Below the pieces are notes generated by a model. The model was not told the DNA's origin and did not search any database. It saw only the letters and a program-made list of their open reading frames with translations. A DNA stretch of 64,000 nt. It comes from Janibacter terrae NBRC 107853 (GTDB lineage: Bacteria > Actinomycetota > Actinomycetes > Actinomycetales > Dermatophilaceae). The DNA lies in NCBI RefSeq assembly GCF_001591405.1, contig NZ_BCUV01000003.1:186001-250000 (forward strand), read 5' to 3'. The position numbers and the translations under genes are program-made. Shown here in pieces: positions 10,371 to 19,371 of this stretch. Numbering within the stretch: position 1 is the stretch's first letter; each line of letters starts with the position of its first letter.

Positions 10371-11126
10371 ATGACCACCACGCGTACCGCCATCGTCACC
10401 GGAGCCGCCCGCGGGATCGGCCGGGCCATCGCCCTGCGACTCGCCACCGACGGCCACCACGTCGCCGTCCTCGACCTCGACGAGTCCGCCTGCCAGGTGG
10501 TCGTCGACGAGATCACCGAAGGGGGCGGCACCGCCCTCGCCGTGGGCGTGGACGTCTCCGACCCCGACCAGGTCGAGGCGGGCGTCGCCCGCGTCGCCGA
10601 GGAGCTCGGCGCCCCGACCCTCCTGGTCAACAACGCCGGCATCATCCGCGACAACATGCTCTTCAAGATGACCGTCGACGACTGGGACTCCGTCATGGCG
10701 GTCCACCTGCGCGGCGCCTTCCTCATGACCAAGGCCACCCAGGCCCACATGACGGCCGAGAAGTACGGGCGCATCGTCAACCTCTCCTCCACCTCCGCCC
10801 TCGGCAACCGCGGTCAGACGAACTACTCGGCCGCCAAGGCCGGCATGCAGGGGTTCACCAAGACCCTGGCCATCGAGCTGGGCAAGTTCGGCGTGACCGC
10901 CAACGCCATCGCCCCGGGCTTCATCCAGACCGACATGACGGCCGCGACCGCCGAGCGCATCGGCGTGCCCTTCGAGGACTTCCTCGCGCACGCCGCGAAG
11001 GAGACCCCGGTCGGCCGCGTCGGTCAGCCCGAGGACATCGCCGCGACCGCGTCCTTCCTCCTGTCCGAGGAGGCCGGCTTCGTCTCGGGCCAGGTCATCT
11101 ACGTGGCCGGTGGCCCGAGGGACTGA
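10371..11126 (+). CDS. fabG: 3-oxoacyl-ACP reductase (SDR family)
   Basis: 251 residues. Classical short-chain dehydrogenase: TGAARGIGRA for the cofactor loop, LVNNAGI, the catalytic Ser (NLSSTSALGN), YSAAKAGMQG (Tyr and Lys) and a typical FabG end (FVSGQVIYVAGGPRD). NADPH preference is implied by the basic loop. It lies away from the fab cluster at the end of the window, so it could be a second FabG or a paralogue for another 3-oxoacyl substrate. ATG 10371 gives the canonical MTTTRTAIVTGA start. Two CCTAGG palindromes follow its stop. Confidence 0.85.
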   Translation: MTTTRTAIVTGAARGIGRAIALRLATDGHHVAVLDLDESACQVVVDEITEGGGTALAVGVDVSDPDQVEAGVARVAEELGAPTLLVNNAGIIRDNMLFKMTVDDWDSVMAVHLRGAFLMTKATQAHMTAEKYGRIVNLSSTSALGNRGQTNYSAAKAGMQGFTKTLAIELGKFGVTANAIAPGFIQTDMTAATAERIGVPFEDFLAHAAKETPVGRVGQPEDIAATASFLLSEEAGFVSGQVIYVAGGPRD

Positions 11127-11133
11127 CCCCGGC

Positions 11134-11157
11134 CTGCATTGCCCTAGGGCAATGCAG
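11134..11157. repeat. CCTAGG-centred palindrome, copy 2 (perfect)
   Basis: A perfect 24-base palindrome centred on CCTAGG, 8 bases after the fabG stop, between convergent genes. It shares sequence with the repeat at 1652. It can form a 12-bp stem without a loop, so it may act as a bidirectional terminator or protein-binding site. Confidence 0.85.
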
Positions 11158-11159
11158 AG

Positions 11160-11193
11160 TGAACCCGCATTGCCCTAGGGGAATGCGGGTTCA
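11160..11193. repeat. CCTAGG-centred palindrome, copy 3
   Basis: A 34-base palindrome with one mismatched pair, starting 2 bases after copy 2. The core is the same but the arms extend to TGAACCC and GGGTTCA. The two copies in tandem lie exactly between fabG and the DUF3097 gene, whose stop is 3 bases beyond. Confidence 0.85.
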
Positions 11194-11195
11194 GG

Positions 11196-12080
11196 TCATT
11201 CGAGGGCGGTGACGAAGTCGATGAGCTCCTCGACCCGCCCGAGCAGGGAGGGCTCGAGGTCGGCGTAGGAGCGCACGGTGCCGAGGATCTGCTTCCACGC
11301 CCGGGCGATGTCCGCCTGCGTCTCGTGCGGCCAGCCGAGATGGGCGCAGATCCCGCGCTTCCACTCCGTCGACCGCGGGATCGTCGGCCAGGCCTCCATG
11401 CCGAGGCGTTGCGGCCGGACCGACTGCCACACGTCGACGAAGGGGTGCCCGACCACGAGCACGTGGTCGGGTGCCACCCGGTTGGCCTCGGCGACGATCC
11501 GCGACTCCTTGCTGCCGGGCACGAGGTGGTCGACGAGCACGCCCATCCGCCGGCCCCGGCCGGGCCCGAAGTCCCGGATCGCCGCCGCGAGGTCGTCGAC
11601 GCCGTCGAGCGGCTCGACGACGACGCCCTCGACCCGCAGGTCGTGCCCCCACACCTTCTCGACGAGCTCGGCGTCGTGCCGCCCCTCGACGAAGATGCGC
11701 GAGGCCCGCGCGACCTTCGCACTCTTGTCGTGCACCGCCACCGACCCGCTCGCGGTGCGCGAGGCGGCCTGGTGGGCGGCGGCGAGGGCCGCGCGCTGCG
11801 CCCCCTTCGGCGCCGTCAGGGTGACGGGCGCACCGTCGACGTGGAACCCGGGGCCGAGCGGGAAGGCCTTGACCCGGCCGCGGCGGTCCTCGAGGTGCAC
11901 GACGTGGACGCCGCCGGCCTTCTCGACCGCGACGACGGCGCCGACCCAGCCGGTCTCGACGTCCTCGACGACCGTGCCGCGGGTCGCCTCCAGGGCGCGG
12001 GAGGTCGGGCGCGACAGCCTCCCCTTCGACTTCCAGTCGCCGGAGAGGACATCCTTGCCGTATCGATCGTTCACGGGCAT
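11196..12080 (-). CDS. DUF3097 family protein
   Basis: 294 residues. NDRYGKDVL... at the N-terminus, then a central region (IFVEGRHDAELVEKVWGHDLR, LVDHLVPGSKESRI, LVVGHPFVDVWQSVRP) is the actinobacterial DUF3097 family. The EGRHDAELVEKVWG segment resembles a Toprim-like fold (an E motif, then DH within LVDHL), so a nucleic-acid role is plausible but unproven. It usually neighbours hrcA-dnaJ, as here. The start may instead be GTG 12074 (MNDRYG), which lies 8 bases after a TACCGT box. Confidence 0.8.
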   Translation of the reverse strand: MPVNDRYGKDVLSGDWKSKGRLSRPTSRALEATRGTVVEDVETGWVGAVVAVEKAGGVHVVHLEDRRGRVKAFPLGPGFHVDGAPVTLTAPKGAQRAALAAAHQAASRTASGSVAVHDKSAKVARASRIFVEGRHDAELVEKVWGHDLRVEGVVVEPLDGVDDLAAAIRDFGPGRGRRMGVLVDHLVPGSKESRIVAEANRVAPDHVLVVGHPFVDVWQSVRPQRLGMEAWPTIPRSTEWKRGICAHLGWPHETQADIARAWKQILGTVRSYADLEPSLLGRVEELIDFVTALE

Positions 12081-12150
12081 CGACGGTAGGACGAAGGGGG
12101 GACACCCGGGCGACGGCACGCCGGACTTCGGGGAATGCGGCGCGCGGTCG

Positions 12151-12182
12151 TAGACTTGGCACTCAGTCGGACCGAGTGCCAG
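12151..12182 (+). promoter_or_regulatory. CIRCE operator with overlapping -10 box, hrcA promoter
   Basis: TTGGCACTC (12156-12164), nine bases, then GAGTGCCAG (12174-12182). This matches the CIRCE consensus TTAGCACTC-N9-GAGTGCTAA at 16 of 18 arm positions with the spacing kept. TAGACT at 12151-12156 is a likely -10, so HrcA bound here would block transcription of its own hrcA-dnaJ-rsmE operon. The operator starts 40 bases before the hrcA ATG. Confidence 0.9.
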
Positions 12183-12195
12183 CGAAGGAGGCAGC

Positions 12196-13230
12196 ATGAG
12201 TCAGGAACGCCGGATGGCCGTGCTCAGCGCCATCGTCGAGGACTACGTGCAGACCTCGGAGCCCGTCGGCTCCAAGGCGTTGCTCGACCGGCACCAGCTC
12301 AACGTCTCCGCGGCGACCGTCCGCAACGACATGGCGGTCCTCGAGGACGAGGGCCTCATCGTCGCGCCGCACACCTCCGCCGGTCGGATCCCGACCGATG
12401 CCGGGTACCGGCTCTTCGTCGACCGGCTGGCCGCCATCCGACCGATGTCGAAGGGGGAGCGGGCCGCGATCACCGACTACCTCGAGGGCGCCGACGACCT
12501 CGACGTCGTCCTCGACCGCACGGTGCGGCTGCTCTCGACGCTCACCCGCCAGGTCGCCGTCGTGCAGTACCCCTCGCTCACCCGCAGCACCGTCAAGCAC
12601 ATCGAGCTGGTGCCGATGGCGGAGACCCGGCTCATGGTCGTCGTCATCATGGGTACCGGTCGGGTCGAGCAGCGCATCGTGCCGATCGGCGTCGACTACC
12701 TGACGACGGCGGGGGCCGACGCCCTGGCGAGCGCCCGGGCCCGGATCAACGCCGCGACCCGGGAGCGTCGTCTCGCCGACGCCCTCACCTCGCTGGCGAC
12801 CCTCCACGAGGAGGACAGCCAGACCGAGGACGCCCTGACGGCGGGGGTGCTCGCGGCGCTCGAGGAGGCGCTCGCCGAGGAGCGCGCGACCAAGGTGACG
12901 CTGGCCGGCACGGCCAACCTCGCCCGCAGCTCGAGCGACTTCCCGATGACGCTCGAGCCGGTGCTCGACGCGCTCGAGCAGCACGTCGTGCTGCTGCGGC
13001 TGCTCAGTGCCGAGGCGGGCCACGACGCCACGGGCGTCTCGGTGCGCATCGGCTCCGAGAACCCCGTCACCGGGCTGCAGAGCACCTCGCTCATCACCTC
13101 GGGCTACGGCTCGGGCGACGAGCAGGTCGGCGCCGTCGGCGTGCTCGGCCCGACCCGGATGGACTACCCGGCGACGATGGCGCAGGTGCGTGCCGTCGCC
13201 ACCTACCTCTCGCGGATCATGGACGCCTGA
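12196..13230 (+). CDS. hrcA: Heat-inducible transcription repressor HrcA
   Basis: 344 residues. The N-terminal winged helix (ERRMAVLSAIVEDYVQTSEPVGSKAL, then VSAATVRNDMAVLEDEGLI) binds CIRCE, and the C-terminal GAF-like dimer domain ends with the TRMDYP segment (GPTRMDYPATMAQV). HrcA depends on GroEL for folding, so it is a heat-stress sensor. ATG 12196 follows GAAGGAGG at good spacing. A CIRCE site lies upstream and dnaJ follows 50 bases after the stop. Confidence 0.96.
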   Translation: MSQERRMAVLSAIVEDYVQTSEPVGSKALLDRHQLNVSAATVRNDMAVLEDEGLIVAPHTSAGRIPTDAGYRLFVDRLAAIRPMSKGERAAITDYLEGADDLDVVLDRTVRLLSTLTRQVAVVQYPSLTRSTVKHIELVPMAETRLMVVVIMGTGRVEQRIVPIGVDYLTTAGADALASARARINAATRERRLADALTSLATLHEEDSQTEDALTAGVLAALEEALAEERATKVTLAGTANLARSSSDFPMTLEPVLDALEQHVVLLRLLSAEAGHDATGVSVRIGSENPVTGLQSTSLITSGYGSGDEQVGAVGVLGPTRMDYPATMAQVRAVATYLSRIMDA

Positions 13231-13280
13231 CCGGCGTCCACCCGCACCGACCACCACCACGACCCACGAGGACGTCACGC

Positions 13281-14405
13281 GTGAACGACTACTACGAGGA
13301 CCTCGGCGTCAGCCGGCAGGCCACGCCCGAGGAGATCAAGCGGGCCTACCGCAAGCTCGCCCGCACCCTCCACCCGGACGTCAACCCGGGCCCGGAGGCC
13401 GAGGAGAGGTTCAAGGCCGTCTCCCAGGCCTACGACGTGCTCTCCGACGAGACCAAGCGGCGCCAGTACGACATGGGCGCCGACCCGTACGGCGGGGCGC
13501 ACGAGGGCTTCGGTGCCGGCTTCAGCTTCAGCGACATCATGGAGCAGTTCTTCGGCCAGGCCGGTGGCGGCGGCGGCCGCGGCCCCCGCTCGCGCTCCTC
13601 GCGCGGCCAGGACGGCCTCGTCGGGCTGGAGATCGACCTCGCGACCGCCGTCTTCGGCGGCCAGGAGGACCTGACGATCGACACCGCGGCGGTCTGCGGC
13701 TCGTGCTCCGGCGACGGTGCCCAGCCCGGCACCGGCCGACGCACCTGCGACACCTGTGGTGGCCGCGGTGAGGTCCAGCAGGTGCAGCGTTCCTTCCTCG
13801 GGCAGGTCATGACGACCCGTCCGTGCCCGACCTGCCAGGGCTACGGCGAGGTCATCCCCAACCCCTGCCACGAGTGCTCCGGCCAGGGCCGGGTCCGCAG
13901 CCGCCGCACGATGAAGGTGCGCATCCCCGCCGGGGTCGACTCCGGCACCCGCATCCATCTCGCGGGCGAAGGGGAGGTCGGTCCCGGTGGCGGTCCGGCC
14001 GGCGACCTCTACGTGGAGCTGCGCGTGCGTGACCACGCGACCTTCACCCGCCGCGGGGACGACCTGCACGCCTCGGTCTCGGTGCCGATGACCGCGGCGG
14101 CACTCGGCGTGACGATGAGCTTCGCGACCCTCGACGGGGAGCAGGAGATCGCCGTCAAGCGCGGCACCCAGCCGGGCGACACGATCGTCCTGCCCGGTCT
14201 GGGCGTGACCCACCTGCGGGTCGAGGGCCGCGGCGACCTCGTCATCCACATGGACGTGCGCACGCCCACCAGGCTCGACGCGGAGCAGGAGCAGCTGCTG
14301 CGCCAGCTCGCGCAGGTCCGCGACGAGGAGCAGCCCGACGGCGAGCTCGACGACGTCGACTCCGGCTTCGTCGGGCGCCTGCGCCACGCCTTCAAGGGAC
14401 GCTGA
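13281..14405 (+). CDS. dnaJ: Chaperone protein DnaJ
   Basis: 374-residue type I J-protein, co-chaperone of DnaK. The J domain (residues 1-68) holds the HPD triad in TLHPDVN, followed by a Gly-rich stretch (FGAGFSFSDIMEQFFGQAGGGGG). Four CxxCxGxG zinc repeats follow: CGSCSGDG, CDTCGGRG, CPTCQGYG and CHECSGQG, then the substrate-binding beta domains. This is the hrcA-linked copy; actinobacteria usually have another beside dnaK. The start is GTG 13281 (MNDYYEDLGVS). Confidence 0.95.
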   Translation: MNDYYEDLGVSRQATPEEIKRAYRKLARTLHPDVNPGPEAEERFKAVSQAYDVLSDETKRRQYDMGADPYGGAHEGFGAGFSFSDIMEQFFGQAGGGGGRGPRSRSSRGQDGLVGLEIDLATAVFGGQEDLTIDTAAVCGSCSGDGAQPGTGRRTCDTCGGRGEVQQVQRSFLGQVMTTRPCPTCQGYGEVIPNPCHECSGQGRVRSRRTMKVRIPAGVDSGTRIHLAGEGEVGPGGGPAGDLYVELRVRDHATFTRRGDDLHASVSVPMTAAALGVTMSFATLDGEQEIAVKRGTQPGDTIVLPGLGVTHLRVEGRGDLVIHMDVRTPTRLDAEQEQLLRQLAQVRDEEQPDGELDDVDSGFVGRLRHAFKGR

Positions 14406-14409
14406 CCGC

Positions 14410-15153
14410 GTGACCGCACCGCTCTTCCTCGTCGACCCCGGGGCCCTCGACGGCCTCGGGGTCGACGGCGTCGTCGACCTCACCGGTCCCGAGGCGCACC
14501 ACGCGGCGACGGTCATGCGCCTCGCCGTGGGGGAGGAGGCGCTCGTCGCCGACCGGGGCGGCGCCCGGGTGCTCACGACGGCCGAGGCCGTGGCCGGCGA
14601 GCTCGTGCGCCTGCGGGTCACGGCCCGCGCCGACGAGCCGGAGCCGTCCGTGCGCCTGACGCTCGTGCAGGCGCTCTCCAAGGACGGCCGGGACGAGGAC
14701 GCGGTCGAGGCCGCGACCGAGCTCGGCGTCGACGCCGTCGTGCCCTGGCAGGCGGACCGCTCGATCGTCCGGTGGAAGGGCCCGAAGGTCGACAAGGGTC
14801 GCCGCAAGTGGGCCAACGTCGTCGAGCGCGCGGCCAAGCAGTCCCGGCGCGGCCGGTGGCCGCGCCTCGGCGACCTCGTGACCACCGCGGGGCTCGCCGA
14901 CCTCTGCGGGGCGGGGGTGACCCCCTTCGTCCTGCACGAGGACGCGACCACCCCGCTCGCCACCGTCGACCTGCCCGAGGCCGGTGAGGTCCTCCTCGTC
15001 GTCGGTCCCGAAGGCGGCATCTCGCCGCAGGAGGTCGAGCGCCTGGTCGCCGCGGGCGCGACCCCGGTGCGTCTCGGAGCGCAGGTCCTGCGGGCCTCCA
15101 CGGCAGGACCCGCCGCGATCGCCGTCGTGAGCTCTCGCGGCCGCTGGCACTGA
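14410..15153 (+). CDS. rsmE: 16S rRNA (uracil1498-N3)-methyltransferase
   Basis: 247 residues. SPOUT-fold methyltransferase that modifies U1498 of 16S rRNA. Visible motifs are LTGPEAHHAATVMRL at the N-terminal PUA-like domain, LVQALSKDGRDEDAVEAATELGVDAVVPW, ERAAKQSRRGRWP and the trefoil-knot SAM loop VGPEGGISPQEVERL, then LGAQVLRASTAGPAAI. GTG 14410 lies 4 bases after the dnaJ stop, so it is the third gene of the hrcA operon. Confidence 0.95.
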   Translation: MTAPLFLVDPGALDGLGVDGVVDLTGPEAHHAATVMRLAVGEEALVADRGGARVLTTAEAVAGELVRLRVTARADEPEPSVRLTLVQALSKDGRDEDAVEAATELGVDAVVPWQADRSIVRWKGPKVDKGRRKWANVVERAAKQSRRGRWPRLGDLVTTAGLADLCGAGVTPFVLHEDATTPLATVDLPEAGEVLLVVGPEGGISPQEVERLVAAGATPVRLGAQVLRASTAGPAAIAVVSSRGRWH

Positions 15154-15178
15154 GCGAAGGGGGAGTCCTCCCCCTCGC
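15154..15178 (+). terminator. Candidate terminator after rsmE
   Basis: An imperfect hairpin directly after the rsmE stop pairs GCGAAGGGGGAG with CTCCCCCTCGC (one bulged base). It again contains the GAAGGGGG motif in its 5' arm. No U-tract. Confidence 0.55.
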
Positions 15179-15239
15179 GCGGCCGCTGCGGCGCCCCTAG
15201 TGTTCAGCAGGACCGAGGCCGAGGAGCAGGGGAGCAGAC

Positions 15240-16229
15240 ATGAGCGTCACCGAGGGCATGGATGCGGCTCGCATCCACCTGATCGCGGGTCGGCTGCAGC
15301 GCAGCAGCGAGCAGCTGGGGGAGCTCGGGACGCGGGGGCGCGGGCAGCTCTCGGTGCTCCACGGCGCGTGGGCGGGTCCCGACCTGGAGGACTTCGGACG
15401 CGAGTGGGGCGCTGCCGAGAGGTCGCTCCAGGCCGCCGGCCAGACCCTGTCGATGCTGAGCACGCGGTTGCGCGCCGAGGCGGGGGAGCAGGACGACACG
15501 TCGTCCTCCACGGGGAGCGTCCTCGGCGGAGGCGGTCTGCCCACCGGCCCCGGCCCGGGCGGTCCCGGCGGGCCGTCCGGTCCCGAGGGGGTCCCGTGGC
15601 TGGAGAACCTCTCCACGTGGGTCGGACGCGTCGGGGCCCTCGACGGCGTCAACGACATCATCAGGGCGCTCAACGCCGGTCGCGGCCTCGGTGCCCTGCT
15701 GAGCGGGATCCCGGCGCTGACCCGTCCGATCCTCTCGCCGGCCGCCCGGCTCGGGCTCTACCTGCAGGCGGAGCTGACCCACCCGCTCTTCGGCAGGGGG
15801 GCAGCGGCACTCTTCGGCAGCTCGCGCCTGGCGCCCCTGTTCAACTCCAGCCGGCTGGCCGCCCTCTCCGGTGGGTTCGGTCGCCTCCTGGGTCCGCTGT
15901 CCGTCGGTGTCGGGGCCTACGACCTCGTCCAGGGGGTCCGGGAGGGCGACTGGTCCCAGGCGATCTCCGGCGGCCTGGGCATCGCCTCGGTCGCGGCGCC
16001 CCTCCTCATCGCCTCCGGGCCCGTCGGCTGGGCCGTCGCCGGCGGCCTGGCCATCGGCTCCTTCGTCGTCAGCCAGTGGGGTGACGACATCGCCGCGGGC
16101 GCGCAGCAGGCGTGGGACTGGACGGGAGACCGGCTGTCCGACATCGGTGACAGCGCGCAGAGCTTCGTCGAGGACGCCGGTAGTGTCCTCTCGTCCGGCC
16201 TCAACACCATCGGAGGGCTGTTCTCGTGA
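15240..16229 (+). CDS. WXG100-leader protein with Gly-rich hydrophobic C-terminus
   Basis: 329 residues. Residues 8-80 form two amphipathic helices around GAWAG (W44) with an EW pair at 55-56, the shape of WXG100-type ESX substrates. A Gly/Pro hinge (about 98-115) follows. The remainder is Ala/Gly-rich and alternates helices with long hydrophobic stretches (LGIASVAAPLLIASGPVGWAVAGGLAIGSFVV), then an amphipathic tail WDWTGDRLSDIGDSAQSF. That resembles glycine-zipper, membrane-damaging C-termini of type VII effectors, but I recognise no named family. The N-terminal signature matches the nuclease toxin at 50660. The next gene overlaps the stop by 4 bases (GTGA). Exported effector is an inference. 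Confidence 0.6.
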   Translation: MSVTEGMDAARIHLIAGRLQRSSEQLGELGTRGRGQLSVLHGAWAGPDLEDFGREWGAAERSLQAAGQTLSMLSTRLRAEAGEQDDTSSSTGSVLGGGGLPTGPGPGGPGGPSGPEGVPWLENLSTWVGRVGALDGVNDIIRALNAGRGLGALLSGIPALTRPILSPAARLGLYLQAELTHPLFGRGAAALFGSSRLAPLFNSSRLAALSGGFGRLLGPLSVGVGAYDLVQGVREGDWSQAISGGLGIASVAAPLLIASGPVGWAVAGGLAIGSFVVSQWGDDIAAGAQQAWDWTGDRLSDIGDSAQSFVEDAGSVLSSGLNTIGGLFS

Positions 16230-17026
16230 CCGACACCACCGCCGCCGAGGCGCCGCTGCTCGACCTCGTGGCGAGCGACGAGGCCCAGCGCGTGTGCGCC
16301 GAGCTGCTCGACACCGCCCGCACCTCGCAGCTGCCGCTCGAGATCGGCACCCTCACCGACGAGGAGCTCGTCGCCTACCTCGGGTCCGAGGACGCGGCCG
16401 GACCCATGGGCGTCTGGTACTCCTCCCTCGTCGTCGAGGCCAAGCAGCTGACCCAGTTCGCCACGCTCCGGGCGCTCACGGCGCGCGGTCAGTTCCTCCA
16501 GCTCGTCGACGAGAGCGGCCAGGAGGCCTACCGGCTCGCCGAGCCGGTGCTGGCGACGCTGCGCCTGCGCGACACCGAGCCGCGCCTGTCCGCGCAGACC
16601 GCGCGTGACGACGGCCCCTGGTGGTACCTCCTGCGTCCGCTCGAGGGTGGGCTGTGGCTGCGCGAGGTCGTCACCCCCGCCGGGATGCACAGCTTCCACA
16701 TCGTGCGGGTCGAGGACGAGGAGGAGCTCTTCCTCACGGTCGTCGGTGTCACCGCGGGGGCCCCGGCGGCCGCGGTCGAGGCCGACCTGACGCCGGCGCA
16801 GCTCGAGACGCAGACCGAGGACAACTCCTTCCTCGCCGACTGCACGCACTCGACCTCGCTCATGGCGATCAGCCCCGGCCAGGCCACCCCGGACGTGCTC
16901 AACATCCACGTGGGGCAGGACGCCGCGGTCTTCCTCGGGCGCCGCATGGGTGAGCACATGGCCTTCCGCGGGGCGCCCGGTCAGGTCGTCGTCGACACCT
17001 GGCGATCGTGGGTCGCCGCCCAGTGA
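16226..17026 (+). CDS. Unrecognised soluble protein of the WXG-leader cassette
   Basis: 266 residues, acidic, no signal peptide or membrane segment. Visible blocks are LPLEIGTLTDEELVAYLG, a central WWYLLRPLEGGLWLREVVTPAGMHSFHIVRVEDEEE and a C-terminal GRRMGEHMAFRGAPG. Size and mixed alpha/beta character are compatible with a type VII secretion chaperone such as EspG or an EsaE-type adaptor, but I see no diagnostic motif. GTG 16226 overlaps the upstream stop by 4 bases and its own stop overlaps the next GTG by 4, so the three products are made in concert. A partner or chaperone of the upstream protein is inferred from coupling only. Confidence 0.5.
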   Translation: MTDTTAAEAPLLDLVASDEAQRVCAELLDTARTSQLPLEIGTLTDEELVAYLGSEDAAGPMGVWYSSLVVEAKQLTQFATLRALTARGQFLQLVDESGQEAYRLAEPVLATLRLRDTEPRLSAQTARDDGPWWYLLRPLEGGLWLREVVTPAGMHSFHIVRVEDEEELFLTVVGVTAGAPAAAVEADLTPAQLETQTEDNSFLADCTHSTSLMAISPGQATPDVLNIHVGQDAAVFLGRRMGEHMAFRGAPGQVVVDTWRSWVAAQ

Positions 17027-17838
17027 GCCGGGCCTTCTACCGGTGGTCCGGCGGGACGACCGCGGACCACGAGGCACTGGCGTGGTTCTCGTCGGCCACC
17101 CCGGGCCGCATGGGTCCGCTCGTCGCCCGGTTCCGTGGTGGGATCGGCGTCGGTGCGTGGGTGCGGATCGTCGGCGTCGGTCTCGGCGTCGGCGTCGTCC
17201 TCGGTGTCCTCGTCCTGCTCCTCGCCCCGGGCGCCGCGCTGGTGGCGGCCGTCGCCGCCTGCGCCGTCACGGTCGTCGTCGCGGTCCTGGCAGCGACGGG
17301 CGCACTGCTCGCGGCGCGGCGGTACCGCTACGACGTGCACGCCCACGGCCTGGTGCTGCGCGGCCTGCGCGGGGGGTACGACGTCCTCCCGTGGGCGAGC
17401 CTCGACCCCGGACGCGTCTTCATCGCGCGCAGCGTCCGCGCGATGACCCGCATGCCCATCGCCCTCCACCGCCAGCGGGCGGCCTTCCCCCCCGGCGTGG
17501 TCCTCAACGGGTGGACCAACAGCCCCACCGGGACCCACGAGGCCATCGAGGCCTTCTCCGGCGGTTACCGGTACCAGCCGACGGCGGGCGAGACCCCCTT
17601 CGGCTGGTGGCAGCTGGGCGTCACCGACCCGGCAGCGCTGCTCGGCGCGATCGAGCACGCCATGGTCGCCGACGGCTACGCGGCCGCCGGGCTCACCCCC
17701 TTCGCCCTCTCGCGTCGGTACTCGGCCGGTGATCTGCGCCGCGACCCGACGATCCAGCGGGAGCGGCAGCTCACCGACCCGGTGATCGGGCTCCCGACCG
17801 CCGCACGGCCGTCGCCCGCGGGACCCACGGGCCCGTAG
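17023..17838 (+). CDS. Two-helix membrane protein of the WXG-leader cassette
   Basis: 271 residues. Residues about 45-95 contain two strong transmembrane segments in tandem (WVRIVGVGLGVGVVLGVLVLLLAPGAALVAAV, then AVTVVVAVLAATGALLAARR). The rest is cytosolic and includes a strand-rich region (YRYDVHAHGLVLRGLRGGYDVLPWASLDPGRVFIAR) that looks PH-like. If the first gene encodes a membrane-active effector, this could be its immunity protein, since immunity to such toxins is usually membrane-embedded. That is inference; no family was recognised. GTG 17023 overlaps the previous stop by 4 bases. Confidence 0.5.
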   Translation: MSRAFYRWSGGTTADHEALAWFSSATPGRMGPLVARFRGGIGVGAWVRIVGVGLGVGVVLGVLVLLLAPGAALVAAVAACAVTVVVAVLAATGALLAARRYRYDVHAHGLVLRGLRGGYDVLPWASLDPGRVFIARSVRAMTRMPIALHRQRAAFPPGVVLNGWTNSPTGTHEAIEAFSGGYRYQPTAGETPFGWWQLGVTDPAALLGAIEHAMVADGYAAAGLTPFALSRRYSAGDLRRDPTIQRERQLTDPVIGLPTAARPSPAGPTGP

Positions 17839-17851
17839 GATCAGGAGCACG

Positions 17852-18904
17852 ATGCCTCAATCCGACCATCCCGACCTGCGCGCGCTCGACGCGATCTCCG
17901 ACGACCCCCGAGCGGCTGCCCCCGACGGCGCCCCGAGCGTCCAGCAGACCATCGTCCTGCCCGACAACATGCCCATGGTCAGCGTCCTCGGTCCGACCGA
18001 CGAGCTGCTGCGCACCATGGAGCGGGCCTTCCCCAAGACCGAGATCCTCGTGCGCGGCAACGAGTTCCGTCTGCGCGGTCCCGCCGATGACCTCGAGGTC
18101 ATCGACCGGCTCCTCGACGAGATCATGGAGATCGTCGAGGCCGGCCACCCGCTCAACAAGGACGCGGTCGAGCGCGCGATCACCATGCTGCGCGGCCAGA
18201 CCCGGGAGCGGCCGGCCGACGTGCTGACGATGAACATCGTCTCCAACCGCGGCCGCACGATCCGCCCCAAGACGCTGGGCCAGAAGCACTACGTCGACGC
18301 GATCGGCGACAACACGGTGATCTTCGGCATCGGGCCGGCGGGCACCGGCAAGACCTACCTCGCGATGGCCAAGGCCGTGGCGGCCCTGCAGGCCAAGCAG
18401 GTCGCGCGGATCATCCTCACCCGACCGGCCGTCGAGGCGGGGGAGAAGCTCGGCTTCCTGCCCGGCACGCTCGGCGACAAGATCGACCCGTACCTGCGAC
18501 CGCTCTACGACGCGCTGCACGACATGATCGACCCCGAGTCGATCCCGCGCCTCATGGCCGCGGGCACCATCGAGGTCGCCCCGCTGGCCTTCATGCGCGG
18601 CCGCACCCTCAACGACTCCTTCATCATCCTCGACGAGGCGCAGAACACCTCGCCCGAGCAGATGAAGATGTTCCTCACCCGCCTCGGGTTCGGCTCCAAG
18701 ATGGTCGTCACGGGTGACACCAGCCAGGTCGACCTGCCCGGCGGCACCGAGTCGGGCCTGAAGGTCGTCCAGCGCATCCTCACCGACATCGAGGGCGTCG
18801 AGTTCGTCCACCTCGACGCCTCCGACGTCGTCCGGCACCGGCTCGTCGGCGAGATCGTCGGCGCCTACGACCGCTACGACGCGACGAAGGGGCAGCGCCG
18901 ATGA
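17852..18904 (+). CDS. phoH: PhoH-like ATPase
   Basis: 350 residues. Walker A is [19 protein letters not shown] and Walker [24 protein letters not shown], with the family's strongly conserved [15 protein letters not shown] and [12 protein letters not shown]. The N-terminal 120 residues form a KH-like extension ([21 protein letters not shown]), placing it in the YbeZ branch that works with YbeY in rRNA and RNA metabolism. The stop overlaps the ybeY start (ATGA). A TAGGAT box lies 10 bases before the ATG. Confidence 0.93.
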   Translation: MPQSDHPDLRALDAISDDPRAAAPDGAPSVQQTIVLPDNMPMVSVLGPTDELLRTMERAFPKTEILVRGNEFRLRGPADDLEVIDRLLDEIMEIVEAGHPLNKDAVERAITMLRGQTRERPADVLTMNIVSNRGRTIRPKTLGQKHYVDAIGDNTVIFGIGPAGTGKTYLAMAKAVAALQAKQVARIILTRPAVEAGEKLGFLPGTLGDKIDPYLRPLYDALHDMIDPESIPRLMAAGTIEVAPLAFMRGRTLNDSFIILDEAQNTSPEQMKMFLTRLGFGSKMVVTGDTSQVDLPGGTESGLKVVQRILTDIEGVEFVHLDASDVVRHRLVGEIVGAYDRYDATKGQRR

Positions 18905-19371
18905 GCGTCGACATCCTCAACGAGACCGACCACACCGTCGACGAGACCGAGTTCGTCGACCTCAGCCGCTACGTGCTCGAGCAGATGCGTGTGCACCCGC
19001 AGGCCGAGCTGTGCATCCGCCTCGTCGACGAGCCGACGATGACCGTCCTGCACGAGCAGTGGATGGACCTCGCCGGGCCGACCGACGTCATGAGCTTCCC
19101 CATGGACGAGCTGCGGCCCGGCCGCGAGGGGGAGAGCCCGCTCGAGGGTGTCCTCGGCGACATCGTCCTGTGCCCCTCGGTCGCCGAGGCCCAGGCGGTC
19201 GCCGCCGGGCACGCCACGATCGAGGAGATGCTGCTGCTCACGACCCACGGCATCCTCCACCTGCTCGGCTACGACCACGCGGAGCCGGACGAGGAGAAGG
19301 AGATGTTCGAGCTGCAGCGCCAGCTGCTCCTGACCTTCCTCGCGACCCGTGGCCGGGGGGACACGGGGTGA
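18901..19371 (+). CDS. ybeY: rRNA maturation endoribonuclease YbeY
   Basis: 156 residues. Zinc-dependent endonuclease for 16S 3'-end maturation and 70S quality control. The metal motif [11 protein letters not shown] (three His) is intact, as is the upstream [10 protein letters not shown] and [14 protein letters not shown]. It overlaps phoH by 4 bases at the start and the CBS gene by 4 at the stop, forming the conserved phoH-ybeY-hlyC-era operon. Confidence 0.95.
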   Translation: MSVDILNETDHTVDETEFVDLSRYVLEQMRVHPQAELCIRLVDEPTMTVLHEQWMDLAGPTDVMSFPMDELRPGREGESPLEGVLGDIVLCPSVAEAQAVAAGHATIEEMLLLTTHGILHLLGYDHAEPDEEKEMFELQRQLLLTFLATRGRGDTG

